The translations under genes were made by a program, and so were the position numbers. Below are positions 1 through 9,026 of a stretch of 64,000 bases of DNA, in pieces. The notes under the pieces were generated by a model. The model ran no database searches. It had not been told where the DNA came from and saw only the letters and a program-made list of their open reading frames with translations. Each line of letters starts with the position of its first letter. The stretch's first letter is position 1. The stretch spans positions 1 to 64,000 of the forward strand of contig CAMVGV010000013.1 in NCBI GenBank assembly GCA_947167135.1, read 5' to 3'. Origin of the DNA: an uncultured Lachnospiraceae bacterium (lineage in GTDB: Bacteria > Bacillota > Clostridia > Lachnospirales > Lachnospiraceae).

Positions 1-120
1 CTTCTATAACCGGTCGGAAAGATCCTTTCTGTTGCTTCGCAACCCCTCGCCGGGGCGGCATCCCACATCTCCGATGTGGGATATGCGTCGCTGCCGCTCA
101 GGATGACAAAAGGCTTAACT
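1..120. repeat. Right arm of an intergenic palindromic repeat
   Basis: The segment ends in ctcaggatgacaaaagg, the same arm seen at 5.7-5.8 kb and, in other forms, at 51.5 and 57.4 kb. It contains a clear hairpin (cccacatc tcc gatgtggg, about 62-80). The left part of the unit lies outside the window. No gene is visible here. Confidence 0.6.
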
Positions 121-130
121 TAACATCATT

Positions 131-148
131 GGAACCGTCCCCATTGAC
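131..148. repeat. Short REP-like repeat, copy 1
   Basis: The sequence ggaaccgtccccattgac is an inverted, partly degraded copy of the ggggacggtt repeat found at 1018, 1360, 1430 and 2219. It lies directly after the stop of the HExxH gene. Confidence 0.7.
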
Positions 149-149
149 T

Positions 150-1004
150 TCACCAGAGTGTTTCCATTTGCTCTTCGAGCATTATTGCAAGCTCATACGG
201 ATCTGTCCCCGGATGTTCTGCCGCAACCGATGAGAAGCTGTCCAATACTCCCGACACCTTCTGCGTCAGCCTTACATCAACATCCGCATAGTTCTCAAGC
301 CTTCCTCCGGTATATGTGTCTCCTTCAATACCAAGGAAGAGTTTCCCCATATCTGGATCATACTTTCCAAAGGCAGCCACTATCCCTGCAGCATCCGCTA
401 CAAGTTCATCCCATATCGCATCCTTTTTATCGGGATACAGCTTCCGGCATATAAAATGCGTGCATTCATGATACTTTCTGATCATGCCGGAAAGCTTGAT
501 CCATTCCTCATCGAAAAGTCCAAGCTTTGCCGCCGGCACCGCACTGTACGGTCCAATTGACAGGATTATGAGTGTGTCCTTAAAATTCCTCCTATCCGAG
601 GTAAAGCGCCCAAACTCCTCTTTCCAGGCTTTCACGGCGTCCTCCTTATTATCAAGGCTTTCCAGAAACTTGATTCTATGCCGTTCGATCTTTCTCCAAT
701 TGATGACACCGTCCAGTATTGATGCGCCCTGAGTGTCCGGGATATCCACTTTCTCACAGCGGTTTGCCATGATCCGTAAGAAGGTCACAAAATCCTCACG
801 CCTTCCAAGTGTTATGACGCTTACTTTACCTGCAGGGGTTTCTTCGTAAGTTATGCTATCCTCATCACTTGTTATGAAGTGTGACAGATCCCTACAATCG
901 GGTTCAAGACCGCGTTGTACGATATCCAGATATTTCTCTTTAGCTCCGCTTCCCGGAACCACAAAGAGCTGCCGGTATGTATCCGCAAGGGTTTCTATCA
1001 CCAT
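150..1004 (-). CDS. HExxH-motif protein of unknown function (possible zinc metallohydrolase)
   Basis: This 284-residue soluble protein has no signal peptide or membrane segment. I do not recognise the family. Residues 179-183 read HECTH, an HExxH zinc-hydrolase signature, and E200 and D204 in WDELVAD sit where gluzincin-type enzymes place a third ligand or a structural acid. That makes a metallohydrolase plausible but unproven. The start is supported by gaggatt seven bases before the ATG. The gene follows a small double-glycine-leader peptide gene on the same strand (66-bp gap holding a REP-like repeat). Peptide maturation or defence is therefore one possible role, by context only. Both flanks carry the same repeat, so horizontal or cassette-like acquisition is possible. 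Confidence 0.6.
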   Translation of the reverse strand: MVIETLADTYRQLFVVPGSGAKEKYLDIVQRGLEPDCRDLSHFITSDEDSITYEETPAGKVSVITLGRREDFVTFLRIMANRCEKVDIPDTQGASILDGVINWRKIERHRIKFLESLDNKEDAVKAWKEEFGRFTSDRRNFKDTLIILSIGPYSAVPAAKLGLFDEEWIKLSGMIRKYHECTHFICRKLYPDKKDAIWDELVADAAGIVAAFGKYDPDMGKLFLGIEGDTYTGGRLENYADVDVRLTQKVSGVLDSFSSVAAEHPGTDPYELAIMLEEQMETLW

Positions 1005-1017
1005 TCTGTAATCCTCT

Positions 1018-1044
1018 CAATCAGGGGACGGTTCTGTGATTGAC
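1018..1044. repeat. REP-like repeat, copy 2 (complete palindromic unit)
   Basis: Complete unit: caatca, then ggggacggttctg, then tgattgac, so the ends form an inverted repeat around a constant core. It lies between the peptide gene and the HExxH gene, just upstream of the latter's ribosome site. Confidence 0.8.
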
Positions 1045-1069
1045 TCGAATATTATCAGGCTTCCGTGGA

Positions 1070-1342
1070 TTATATACGTACTTCTTCCATCCTGTCGGAT
1101 AAATAAAACTGTGATCTGTCTGTTATCAGAAAGAAAAATCGTTTATAAAGGTCGCAATAGTATTGCTTGCAAGAATTGTATGTCACTCGATTATATGTTA
1201 TAGAAGTGGAGTTATTCATTGTCATTAAATGAGTTTTTTGGCAGTAAATGCAATGTGCAGGTTCTGTGTAGTAATGAGCGCCTCCGCTTACTTCTTCAAG
1301 AGCTTCATCCTTAAGCTTCAGCATTTCTTTGTTATCCCTCAT
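1070..1342 (-). CDS. Double-glycine-leader peptide with four-cysteine core (RiPP-like precursor)
   Basis: The product is 90 residues. Residues 10-21 (LKDEALEEVSGG) match the double-glycine leader pattern of bacteriocin-type precursors, cut after GG by C39-peptidase transporters. The 69-residue remainder is rich in Tyr, Thr and Asn and holds four Cys (C31, C34, C58, C63) as CxxC and CxxxxC, which could bind a metal or form disulfides. An aaaggag site lies seven bases before the ATG. No C39 transporter, radical-SAM enzyme or lanthipeptide synthetase is visible in the window; the only partner is the adjacent HExxH protein. The assignment as an exported or modified peptide is inferred from the leader alone. 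Confidence 0.6.
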   Translation of the reverse strand: MRDNKEMLKLKDEALEEVSGGAHYYTEPAHCIYCQKTHLMTMNNSTSITYNRVTYNSCKQYYCDLYKRFFFLITDRSQFYLSDRMEEVRI

Positions 1343-1359
1343 AACCTTTCTCCTTTCTT

Positions 1360-1377
1360 CAATCAGGGGACGGTTCT
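1360..1377. repeat. REP-like repeat, copy 3 (half unit)
   Basis: The sequence caatcaggggacggttct lies immediately upstream of the ribosome site of the peptide gene. It lacks the closing tgattgac arm. Confidence 0.75.
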
Positions 1378-1429
1378 ACCAACAGCAATCATATCATATA
1401 TTTATACGAAAGGAATCGGAAAATGGCAG

Positions 1430-1455
1430 CAATCAGGGGACGGTTCTGTGATTGA
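1430..1455. repeat. REP-like repeat, copy 4, at the 3' end of the transposase gene
   Basis: A complete palindromic unit. It forms the left boundary of the transposase and supplies its natural stop codon (TGA at 1433-1435, minus strand). Confidence 0.8.
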
Positions 1456-2197
1456 CTTTCTGAATGGCATAATACGTTATCCCCGTCAGTCGACTTATCT
1501 GCCTTATTGATGCACCGGATTTTTTCAATTTCCCAATGCATTCGTTTTGAATGTCAATCGGCAAACGCTGAAAAGATGTCACATTGTCACATCCTGTCAT
1601 ATCCATAATTATCTTTTTCGCCTGCTTATCAGTTGCATGCTATGTTCGCGTCTTCTGTATTTCCATACATTCTTCCGCAACATACTCATTGCTTGTTTTC
1701 ACTACAGTTTTTCTGGAAATAAACTGTTCAACATAATCTATATCCACCAGATTCTGTTGCCAGAGATATTCCCTGAAACTGCTGTAAGGATAATCCCCCG
1801 GATTTTTACACATTCCTGCCTTTACAGGATTTTGATGAATATATCTGATCACTGTAAACAGATACGTCTCATCATCCACTGCCTCGCTTTTAAACCTGTC
1901 CTGAAATAAATGCCCAACCCTTTGGTATTTTGTATTGTACCAATATACAAAACGAATACTGATACGCTTGATCACTTCTCCCAACGGCATGCTTTCCTCC
2001 TTTATTAAAATATGAATGTGATTTCCCATAAGGCAGTATGCCATGATCTTATAACCGCACTTCAGTTTACATTCTTTCAAAATCTGCAGGAATTTCAGAT
2101 TATCCTCTTTATCTTCTAATATCTGCTGACAGTTAATCCCTCGCAGCATAACATGATAAATTCCGCTTATTGCATGTTTCCTTGCTCTTCTTGGCAT
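1433..2197 (-). pseudogene. REP-associated tyrosine transposase (RAYT, Y1/IS200-like) with internal amber stop
   Basis: Residues 58-66 contain GNHIHIL, the HUH motif of Y1 single-strand transposases, and Y87 in YWYN is the expected nucleophile. The conserved block IRYIHQNPVKAG follows. The reading frame is cut by TAG at 1640-1642 after residue 185. The same frame then continues for about 68 more residues that hold the family's C-terminal helix-turn-helix (SGASIRQISRLTGITYYAI), so this is a single nonsense change in an otherwise intact 254-codon gene. Full complementary repeats flank the gene (1430 and 2219), as expected of RAYT/REP units. The 185-residue product keeps the catalytic core but loses the C-terminal DNA-binding part. 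Confidence 0.85.
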
Positions 2198-2218
2198 ATT
2201 TTATCCTCCGTTTGGGAA

Positions 2219-2244
2219 CAATCACAGAACCGTCCCCCGATTGA
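2219..2244. repeat. REP-like repeat, copy 5, overlapping the helicase stop
   Basis: This unit reads in the opposite orientation to copy 4 (aatcacagaaccgtccccc). The helicase reading frame ends inside it, so the last few helicase codons come from the repeat. Confidence 0.8.
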
Positions 2245-4117
2245 CCAAAAACCTTGACGGTTCCATATGCTTCCCCATATTGTCCCGGATATACCAAATG
2301 TGCAGCCTCCGCTTTGCACGGGTCATAGCGACGTATAGAAGCCGCCTCTCTTCTTCGATCTCAGATTGCAGCATGGCCTTATGATACGGGACAATACCCT
2401 CATTTACATCAAAGAGAAACACTTCGTCAAATTCCAGACCCTTACTGGCATGCATAGTCATCAGACATAAGCCCTCTCTTTCGGTATCTGCCTTATTTCC
2501 CTGATCCTTTATCCTTTCAAGCTCCTTCCTGTACCCGTCGATAGCATCGTTCCAAACGGCATATGATCTAAAGGACTTTGCCCTCAGCTTTATCTCCTCA
2601 GCGGTTCGTAAGAGCTCTTCGGTATTCACCTTCCTGTCCGCGCCGTAATCCTTTATGAATTTCTCGTAGCCCATTCCCTTAAGGATATAGTGGACTGCAG
2701 CGTAGGGCTTCATCTTTGACAGGAGCTTCAGGTCATTTTCAAGCCTCCTTAAAGCGCATACGGTCCTTACGTCAGATGAATGAAAGGCAAGTATTTCCTG
2801 AAAGTCCACCCTTTCACCCTGCACCGCGTTCCTGCTTATCCCCCTGAAAGGACGGTTCATTATGCGGAAAAATAAGCTCCGCCTCATATCCCCCGAAGCA
2901 ATGGCGAGGTATGACAATATGTCTTCTGCGATAAAGTGATCGTAGATATTCCTTATCCTGTCCCGGCACGAAAAAGGTATATTTAAATTTGAAAGAATTT
3001 CCGCGAAATATGACAGGAGCTCATTTGTCCGGAGAAGGAGCGCTGTACTTTTAGCCCCGGTGCCGCTTATAACTCCCTTAAATTCCGAGATCTCCTCTTC
3101 CCTGTCCTTAAACTCCCTGATATCTACAGAGTTCTCTTCCTCCCAATCGGAAAGCTTGCCGTTTAATTCCTCTGCTCCGGAAATTATATCCTTTTCTATC
3201 CTAAGGGTATTTTCCGATACCACGACACCTGCTGCGTCAACGATCTCCGGGACCGAGCGGTAATTTACCGAGAGCTTCACCATCCTTGCAGATGGAAAAT
3301 CCTCTTTAAAATGCAGCATTATCCCCGGATCCGAGCCCCTGAAGCCGTATATCGACTGGTCGTCATCCCCCACCGCAAAAAGATTTTCATTTTCCCCCGC
3401 CAGGATTTTAAGGAGCTCATACTGCACGGGATCCACGTCCTGAAATTCATCTACCTGTATATAGCGAAACCTGTCCTGCCACCTTGAAAGTACTGCAGGT
3501 CTCTCGCGGAAAAGCTCCCGGCTAAATAGCATCATGTCATCGAAATCTATAAGCCTCATTTCCGTCATTCGCTTTTTGTATCTTTTGAAGAAGGTTTCAA
3601 ATATTTCTGCCGGAAGATAGGCCGATTCAAAGTCCTTAAGAACAAAGGATCCGCACTTTACCCGGCTTATCTCGTTTATCAGTCCCGCGACTGCTCTGCC
3701 CCTGTCGGCAAGCTCAACCCTGAGTGACTCCAATATTTCATTTATTATTTCACTCTGAACCGAAAACTTAATGATATTGTCTGATGAAAAACGATAGGTA
3801 TGTCTTAAGATCTTATAGAATATTGAATGAAAGGTTCCGATGGTCAGGGCTCCTGCCCTGTCTCCGAGAAGCTTCGAAGCTCTTCTTCTCATTTCTTCCG
3901 AAGCCAAGCGGGTAAAAGTGATGGTAAGGATATTTGAAGGATCGATATTAAGAGTGGAGATAAGATAGAAAAGTCTGTATGTGATAACAAGGGTTTTCCC
4001 GCTGCCGGGCCCCGCAATGACCTCGCAGGGTCCGGTGTCGTGGGTCACGGCTTCTGCCTGGGCAGGGCTTAAGGCTGACAGCCCTGTCCCGTAGGCATCA
4101 ATGTTTTCAACCGCCAA
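2222..4117 (-). CDS. UvrD/Rep-family superfamily 1 DNA helicase
   Basis: A 631-residue 3'-5' helicase of the UvrD/PcrA type, ATP-driven, acting in repair or replication restart. Motifs run in order: Q motif LSPAQAEAV (16-24), Walker A AGPGSGKT (35-42), DEFQD motif [14 protein letters not shown] motif III, NYRS motif IV region, [14 protein letters not shown] motif V and [13 protein letters not shown] motif VI. It is shorter than PcrA (about 720-750) and lacks the usual long C-terminal tail. The last residues (VNRGTVL) are encoded by a REP-like repeat, so the original end may have been replaced. The start overlaps the 3' end of gltX by 11 bp, implying coupled translation. It may be a PcrA paralogue rather than the essential PcrA. 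Confidence 0.9.
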   Translation of the reverse strand: MAVENIDAYGTGLSALSPAQAEAVTHDTGPCEVIAGPGSGKTLVITYRLFYLISTLNIDPSNILTITFTRLASEEMRRRASKLLGDRAGALTIGTFHSIFYKILRHTYRFSSDNIIKFSVQSEIINEILESLRVELADRGRAVAGLINEISRVKCGSFVLKDFESAYLPAEIFETFFKRYKKRMTEMRLIDFDDMMLFSRELFRERPAVLSRWQDRFRYIQVDEFQDVDPVQYELLKILAGENENLFAVGDDDQSIYGFRGSDPGIMLHFKEDFPSARMVKLSVNYRSVPEIVDAAGVVVSENTLRIEKDIISGAEELNGKLSDWEEENSVDIREFKDREEEISEFKGVISGTGAKSTALLLRTNELLSYFAEILSNLNIPFSCRDRIRNIYDHFIAEDILSYLAIASGDMRRSLFFRIMNRPFRGISRNAVQGERVDFQEILAFHSSDVRTVCALRRLENDLKLLSKMKPYAAVHYILKGMGYEKFIKDYGADRKVNTEELLRTAEEIKLRAKSFRSYAVWNDAIDGYRKELERIKDQGNKADTEREGLCLMTMHASKGLEFDEVFLFDVNEGIVPYHKAMLQSEIEEERRLLYVAMTRAKRRLHIWYIRDNMGKHMEPSRFLVNRGTVL

Positions 4118-5573
4118 GACGTTTTATTCCGTCCTCTATCCTTCTTATCGACTCTTCCTTACCTATTATCTCCATTATCTCCGTAGCTCCGCCCGGAGTG
4201 GATTCCTTACCTGAAACCGCGGTACGGAGAGGCCAGAGAACATATCCGTTTTTATAGCCCTTTTCGTCTATAAATTCCTTTATCCTGCCATAAAGAGCGT
4301 CATTACTGTAGTCCGGATGTTCCTTAAGTATCGGCAGTATTTCCTTCAGCACGACGAGGCTCGTTCCCTCGTCTGTTTTCATCTTTTTATGCCTGTATAT
4401 CGCCGTATCGTAATCCGGAAGCTCTGAAAAGAAATCTATGAGCCCCTTAATATCCGGAAATACCTCTATTCTTGACTGCACAAGAAAAGCGATCTTTCTA
4501 AAATCCAGCGGCTTCTTAATGACTTCTTTGATATAGGGCTCGGCGAGCTTAAAGAAATCTTCAAAATCCATCTTCTTTATGTACTCCCCGTTCATCCATT
4601 TCAGCTTCCCGAAGTCGAATACCGCAGGGCTCTTGTTAATATGATGATAATCAAATTTCTTAATGAGCTCCTCCATTGACATGATCTCCCGGTTGTCATC
4701 GGGAGACCAGCCTAAGAGGGCAACGAAATTTACAACGGCCTCCGGGACAAAGCCCTGTTCCAATAGATCCTCAAAGGAGCTGTGTCCGCTTCTCTTACTG
4801 AGCTTCTTATGTTCCTCGTCTGTTATAAGAGGACAGTGGATATATTCGGGGATCTCCCAGCCGAAGGCTTCATAGAGCCTGTTATACTTGGGGGAAGAGG
4901 AAAGATACTCATTTCCTCTTACAACATGGGTTATACCCATCAGATGGTCATCTACAACATTTGCAAAGTTGTATGTGGGATAGCCGTCCGATTTTATAAG
5001 GATCATATCGTCCAGCTCCTCATTACTGACCGTAATATCCCCGTAAATATCGTCATGGAAGGTAGTGCTTCCATCCATCGGGTTATTCTGCCTGATGACG
5101 AAGGGCTTATTCTCAGAAAGGTTCTTCTCAATCTCCTCCTTTGAAAGATGAAGGCAGTGCTTGTCGTAGACCGAGATCTCCTTTTCCGTTCCGTCCTCAC
5201 TCTTTATGGTTTTCTTAAGCCCCTCCAGCCTTTCTTCCGTGCAGAAGCAGTAGTAGGCCTCTCCCTTTTCCACAAGTTTTTTCGCATACTCCATATAGAG
5301 TCCGCTCTTCACTCTTTCGGACTGCACATAGGGGCCGCACTCTCCCTCTTTTCCGGGACCCTCGTCATAATCAAGACCCGTAAGCTTTAGGGTGCGGTTT
5401 ATAATGTCAACTGCCCCCTCCATTTCCCTCTTCTGATCCGTATCCTCTATACGAAGGATGAAATCACCTCCTGCATGCCGGGTGATCAAATATGCATAGA
5501 GTGCGGTTCTTAAGTTTCCGACATGCATACGTCCTGTGGGACTGGGTGCAAATCTGGTTCTTACCTTTTTCAT
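4107..5573 (-). CDS. gltX: Glutamyl-tRNA synthetase
   Basis: This class I synthetase charges tRNA-Glu with glutamate. At 488 residues it has the usual length. The HIGH motif appears as HVGN (17-20) after RFAPSPTG, the KMSKS loop as KLSKRSG near residue 258, and WNGEY-type helical-bundle residues follow. It is cotranscribed with the downstream UvrD-like helicase (11-bp overlap). The GGAG ribosome site lies unusually far, about 15 bases, from the ATG, in a leader that is also found upstream of the SH3-domain gene at 41.9 kb. There is no T-box-like leader in the 290 bp upstream, which is filled with repeats. Confidence 0.96.
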   Translation of the reverse strand: MKKVRTRFAPSPTGRMHVGNLRTALYAYLITRHAGGDFILRIEDTDQKREMEGAVDIINRTLKLTGLDYDEGPGKEGECGPYVQSERVKSGLYMEYAKKLVEKGEAYYCFCTEERLEGLKKTIKSEDGTEKEISVYDKHCLHLSKEEIEKNLSENKPFVIRQNNPMDGSTTFHDDIYGDITVSNEELDDMILIKSDGYPTYNFANVVDDHLMGITHVVRGNEYLSSSPKYNRLYEAFGWEIPEYIHCPLITDEEHKKLSKRSGHSSFEDLLEQGFVPEAVVNFVALLGWSPDDNREIMSMEELIKKFDYHHINKSPAVFDFGKLKWMNGEYIKKMDFEDFFKLAEPYIKEVIKKPLDFRKIAFLVQSRIEVFPDIKGLIDFFSELPDYDTAIYRHKKMKTDEGTSLVVLKEILPILKEHPDYSNDALYGRIKEFIDEKGYKNGYVLWPLRTAVSGKESTPGGATEIMEIIGKEESIRRIEDGIKRLGG

Positions 5574-5632
5574 TTCTTGTCTATGCTGCTCCTTTCATTA
5601 ATCAATTACTTACCGCTTTTTTTAGCGCGTCG
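5571..5632 (-). promoter_or_regulatory. gltX leader, homologous to the leader of the SH3-domain gene
   Basis: The first 28 bases match those at 41872-41899 except for four transitions, and similarity continues through taccgct at about 5612. The shared part includes GGAGC, GCATAGACA and GAAATG. The function is unknown. Confidence 0.45.
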
Positions 5633-5642
5633 ACCCTTTGGT

Positions 5643-5842
5643 GACGCTTCTTTTCATTCTTGAGCAGGTTCTTGTCATTCTGAGCAGGTTCTTGTCATTC
5701 TTGAGCAGGTTCCTGTCATTCTGAGCGAAGCGAAGAATCTTCCACTACCGGAGGAAAGATCCTTCGGGCTAAAGCCCTCAGGATGACAAATAAGGAACCC
5801 TCAGGATGACAAATAAGGAACCCTCAGGATGACAAAAAGAGC
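5643..5842. repeat. Intergenic palindromic repeat with both arms expanded in tandem
   Basis: The core reads cattctgagcgaagcgaag, a loop, then ctcaggatgacaaata. The left arm is repeated as gagcaggttcttgtcattct units (about 20 bp, three copies). The right arm is repeated as ccctcaggatgacaaata plus aggaa (23-bp period, about three copies). There is no gene between 5574 and 5860. Confidence 0.85.
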
Positions 5843-5860
5843 CCCCTATGTAACAAAAGA

Positions 5861-7432
5861 TCATGGTGCGGCAATTAGCGTATCCTCGGGATTCATCTCG
5901 GTATTCTCCGGATTAACCGGTTCATAGCTCTCTGCCTCCTGATCATTTACATAGCGCTTATATGACCCGCTGTCCGTGTCATCATCATCATCATCATCAT
6001 CGTCATCATCATCATCGTCATCATCGTCATCCGTCTTACTAGAGCTGCTGCTCGTAGTGCTGCTCTCCGTAGCGTCGGTCATGCCGGCTTCCGTCGGAGC
6101 CGCATCTTCACTGACCTTGTCCTCTTCAATCTCATCTCCTCCTTCAACTATTCCCTCACTGTCCTCGATATCCTCCTCTTCATCTTCATCCTCATCCGCC
6201 TCTGTATCTCCGGAGTATACGCTGTTCTCCCCTGCCTGCAGTATACGGAGATAATCATAGTCATAATCTATCTCATCGCCCTCAAGTGACCTGTACCTGA
6301 AATAGAAAACCGGCGAGGAGCCGTTATTTCCGAATACAGAACCCACGTGGAAGGATACATTTCCTGCGGTACCGGACTCATGCACATACATCATATCCGA
6401 TGCTTCACCGTCTCTTCCCGTATATCCGAGCAGGATCGCAGCATGACCGAAGCGGTGGCTCGCATCATGTCCATACACCATTATGTCTCCGGCTCTTACA
6501 TTTGAAAGCCCCTGATCGTACTCCTCTCCGTCCTCATCAACGGCGATAAGCTTCAATGCCCCGTTACCCCTGGAATATATAAGGGAATCCGTATTACAGT
6601 ATCCAAGGTTATTATTGACGGCAATATAATAAATCCAGTCAACCCAATGTGAGCAGTCCATTCCGCTTATCTGATTGGCGAAGCTCACTATGGCATCATC
6701 CGGAACAATGGGGAAGCCTGTTTCATCCTTCTCGGTATTCGAGGGCCTTGTGGGCTGAGCTCCTCCGAGGATATAGGGAATTCTTCCAACGGTAAGTAGT
6801 GCACTCTTAACTATCCTGAATTCCTCCTCCGAAAGAGAGCCGTTTGCATTCCAGGTAATGGTGAGGATGTTCTTGATATCATCGGCAGACAGCACTGTAC
6901 TGCTGGTAAGAGGCGCATCGGTTCCTCCGGCTGTCTCCAGCTCATCCATTGTATAATGGTCCGCTTTGTCATACAGCTCATCCGGGATTTCCTCCGTGCC
7001 CTCATTATCCATTTTTTCTTCAAATCCCCGGGCAGTAAGTGAAAGAAGAAGCTCCCTTCTCTCAGCCTCTGCTCTTTCACGCTCATCCAGCATTTCATTA
7101 AGCTGGATATTGTAGCTTACTATCCAGTCCACGATCTGGGATGCGTAATTCATAAAAACCGCAAAGAACAGCAGAAGAATGGCTGTCAAAGTCCGCAGCC
7201 AGTATTTTTCGATAACCCTTGCCGTGTCCAGTATCTGTGGGAATTCCAGAGGATTGATACGTTTCTTATGGATCTTCCAGGGCTTGCCCCTGTCATGGTG
7301 AAGTGCATTGTCTACATAGTACGTATCATAATACCAGAATCTTTCAAGATCGGAAAGCCTTTTTTTCTGACCTCCCAGCTTTATTTTTTTTGGCCTCGTC
7401 AGACGATGGTACAGATATCTTAAATCCAACAT
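5861..7432 (-). CDS. Membrane-anchored NlpC/P60-like protein with poly-aspartate tail
   Basis: A 523-residue protein with a basic cytoplasmic N-terminus, one membrane helix at about 79-101, a charged coiled-coil-like stretch (110-145), and an extracytoplasmic domain with papain-like NlpC/P60 features. These are C260 in GMDCSHWVDW, H330 in FGHAAILLGY and H351 in MMYVHES. Such enzymes cut peptidoglycan stem peptides, so wall remodelling is the likely role. After about residue 385 it becomes acidic and low-complexity (E/D/S/T), including 18 consecutive Asp encoded by GAT/GAC repeats, then a short tail. The Asp tract is a candidate for length variation. It is followed after 33 bp (on the transcript, upstream) by the transglutaminase-like gene; both are surface proteins and may act together. 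Confidence 0.75.
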   Translation of the reverse strand: MLDLRYLYHRLTRPKKIKLGGQKKRLSDLERFWYYDTYYVDNALHHDRGKPWKIHKKRINPLEFPQILDTARVIEKYWLRTLTAILLLFFAVFMNYASQIVDWIVSYNIQLNEMLDERERAEAERRELLLSLTARGFEEKMDNEGTEEIPDELYDKADHYTMDELETAGGTDAPLTSSTVLSADDIKNILTITWNANGSLSEEEFRIVKSALLTVGRIPYILGGAQPTRPSNTEKDETGFPIVPDDAIVSFANQISGMDCSHWVDWIYYIAVNNNLGYCNTDSLIYSRGNGALKLIAVDEDGEEYDQGLSNVRAGDIMVYGHDASHRFGHAAILLGYTGRDGEASDMMYVHESGTAGNVSFHVGSVFGNNGSSPVFYFRYRSLEGDEIDYDYDYLRILQAGENSVYSGDTEADEDEDEEEDIEDSEGIVEGGDEIEEDKVSEDAAPTEAGMTDATESSTTSSSSSKTDDDDDDDDDDDDDDDDDDTDSGSYKRYVNDQEAESYEPVNPENTEMNPEDTLIAAP

Positions 7433-7465
7433 ATCAGGTTATTTTCGCATAAAGAGAGATAAGTT

Positions 7466-9010
7466 TCAATAGACCGATATCTTATGCTCCAGTAGATAAT
7501 ATCCGTCCTTAAGCTTATAGGGAATACAGGAAACATTTGCATTTGCACTGCCTGTTTCCTCAAGGATCCTGCCTAATACCCTTCTTTTTACTTCATTATC
7601 ATCATAGGCTCTGTTACATTCATTTAGAAGCGCCCCGTCTATGACCATTGAAAAGGAGAAGCTTCCCCTTCCCGAATTTCTGATCATATTGTAAAGCTCA
7701 TCATAATAAAGCTCCATGTCGCGGATCACATCTTTTTCCGAAAATCCGGCGGATTCGAGGGACGGAAGATCTTTTTCCGGGTCAGCCTCCTCCCCTGACT
7801 CTTCAGGCTCACGGGCTTCGTCCGGTTCCTGAGCCTCCAGCCCCCGGTACTTCGTGCCGTTGCAGGGCGGCAGATATACAGACAGACTCTGCCGTATGTG
7901 GGTAGTCCCGTAATCACTGTCGGTCTTATTAAACCACTCATAGTACCAGGGCTTTTCGGTGCCTGTGTCATCCCAGGTAACATCCACATTATAGTAGCCG
8001 TCATCAAGCTTTATGATATTCCACCCATGGGCCTCCCCGGCATAGCCGGTGCAGAGATAACAGGGAATACCGAGCTTTGTCATTATGTAGGAGAAAGATC
8101 TTGCATACCCCGCACACACGGTCTTATTCCGCACAAGGCCGCTGAATGCACTCTGATCAAGAGGGTTCATCTGATAATCAAAGAGCTCGGAAAGCCTGTT
8201 ATGAACAAACCTCTCCTTTTCATAATCACTGCCTGAAGCTTCGGAAATAATGGAAGACGCTGCAGCATCAAACTCCGACCGGGATCTGTCGATATCCGCC
8301 GCAGTTTCATTATAAAAAAGATCCAGCTCTATAAAGTCTCCGTTTTTTCTGTAAATTGTCCTGTACTGCGTATCAATAAAGAAAAGCTCCGGGTGGTCAT
8401 TAAACACCGCTTCAAAAGCATTGTCTATACGCTTTCCGGTCATAAGACGGTCAACAGACTTAAATGCGGGATTCATTTCATTGATATTTGCATAGATCTG
8501 GCGATAGAGCCTTTTCCCCCTGTCATCCAGCATATTGTAATAGGGGTAAAACTCCGGGTCAAAGCTGAGGTCATCCCCGGTGGGGCCGGTTGACAGTTCT
8601 TCCTCTATCCTGTCCGCTTCCTCATCATCCACGGTTTTTTCATCAACCCTGATATTCTCATAGCCGCAGCTTCCGGAAAGTGCCTCTGGAATTTTCAGCT
8701 CATTTTCATCCGGCGCACTGTATCCCCCGGTAATATCCGCCGTCAGGCCGCTGCTGTCATCTGAAAAGCGCTCTTCCTCCGGCTCGTCTCCCGCCGTCTC
8801 CGGAATTACGCTTTCCGTTTCTTCAGGCGGTTCTTCCGTCCGTTCGCTGCTTTCCGTACCGGTATCTGCCGTTTCCCCGTTTTTCTTCTGCGTAAGATCA
8901 TTGACATATGCACTAAAATCCGGATTCAGGGCATACAGCGATATCACTCCCGTAAAAAAGGCAAGGAGCAGCATAAGTACAGTTAACAAAAAGACCTGGA
9001 ATTTTTTCAT
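7466..9010 (-). CDS. Membrane-anchored transglutaminase-like protein
   Basis: A 514-residue protein with an N-terminal membrane anchor (about 6-28), a Glu/Thr-rich spacer (40-100), and a transglutaminase-like domain with Cys-His-Asp: C299 in KTVCAGYARSF, H328 in GEAHGWNII and D343 in YYNVDVTWDD. In bacteria this fold covers proteases, amidases and cross-linking enzymes, so the reaction is not known. A second acidic linker (about 390-425) precedes a C-terminal domain that I do not recognise. It lies between the threonine aldolase and the NlpC/P60-like gene with short gaps, suggesting one transcript. Confidence 0.75.
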   Translation of the reverse strand: MKKFQVFLLTVLMLLLAFFTGVISLYALNPDFSAYVNDLTQKKNGETADTGTESSERTEEPPEETESVIPETAGDEPEEERFSDDSSGLTADITGGYSAPDENELKIPEALSGSCGYENIRVDEKTVDDEEADRIEEELSTGPTGDDLSFDPEFYPYYNMLDDRGKRLYRQIYANINEMNPAFKSVDRLMTGKRIDNAFEAVFNDHPELFFIDTQYRTIYRKNGDFIELDLFYNETAADIDRSRSEFDAAASSIISEASGSDYEKERFVHNRLSELFDYQMNPLDQSAFSGLVRNKTVCAGYARSFSYIMTKLGIPCYLCTGYAGEAHGWNIIKLDDGYYNVDVTWDDTGTEKPWYYEWFNKTDSDYGTTHIRQSLSVYLPPCNGTKYRGLEAQEPDEAREPEESGEEADPEKDLPSLESAGFSEKDVIRDMELYYDELYNMIRNSGRGSFSFSMVIDGALLNECNRAYDDNEVKRRVLGRILEETGSANANVSCIPYKLKDGYYLLEHKISVY

Positions 9011-9026
9011 ATCATAAAGGCGGCTA

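Noticed and set aside
5574-5860. T-box leader for gltX
   Set aside because: The region is filled with tandem repeats; no specifier hairpin or T-box sequence is visible.
5976-6254. Plus-strand reading frame with a long serine run
   Set aside because: It is the mirror of the Asp-encoding repeat in the NlpC/P60-like gene and has no ribosome site or domain.
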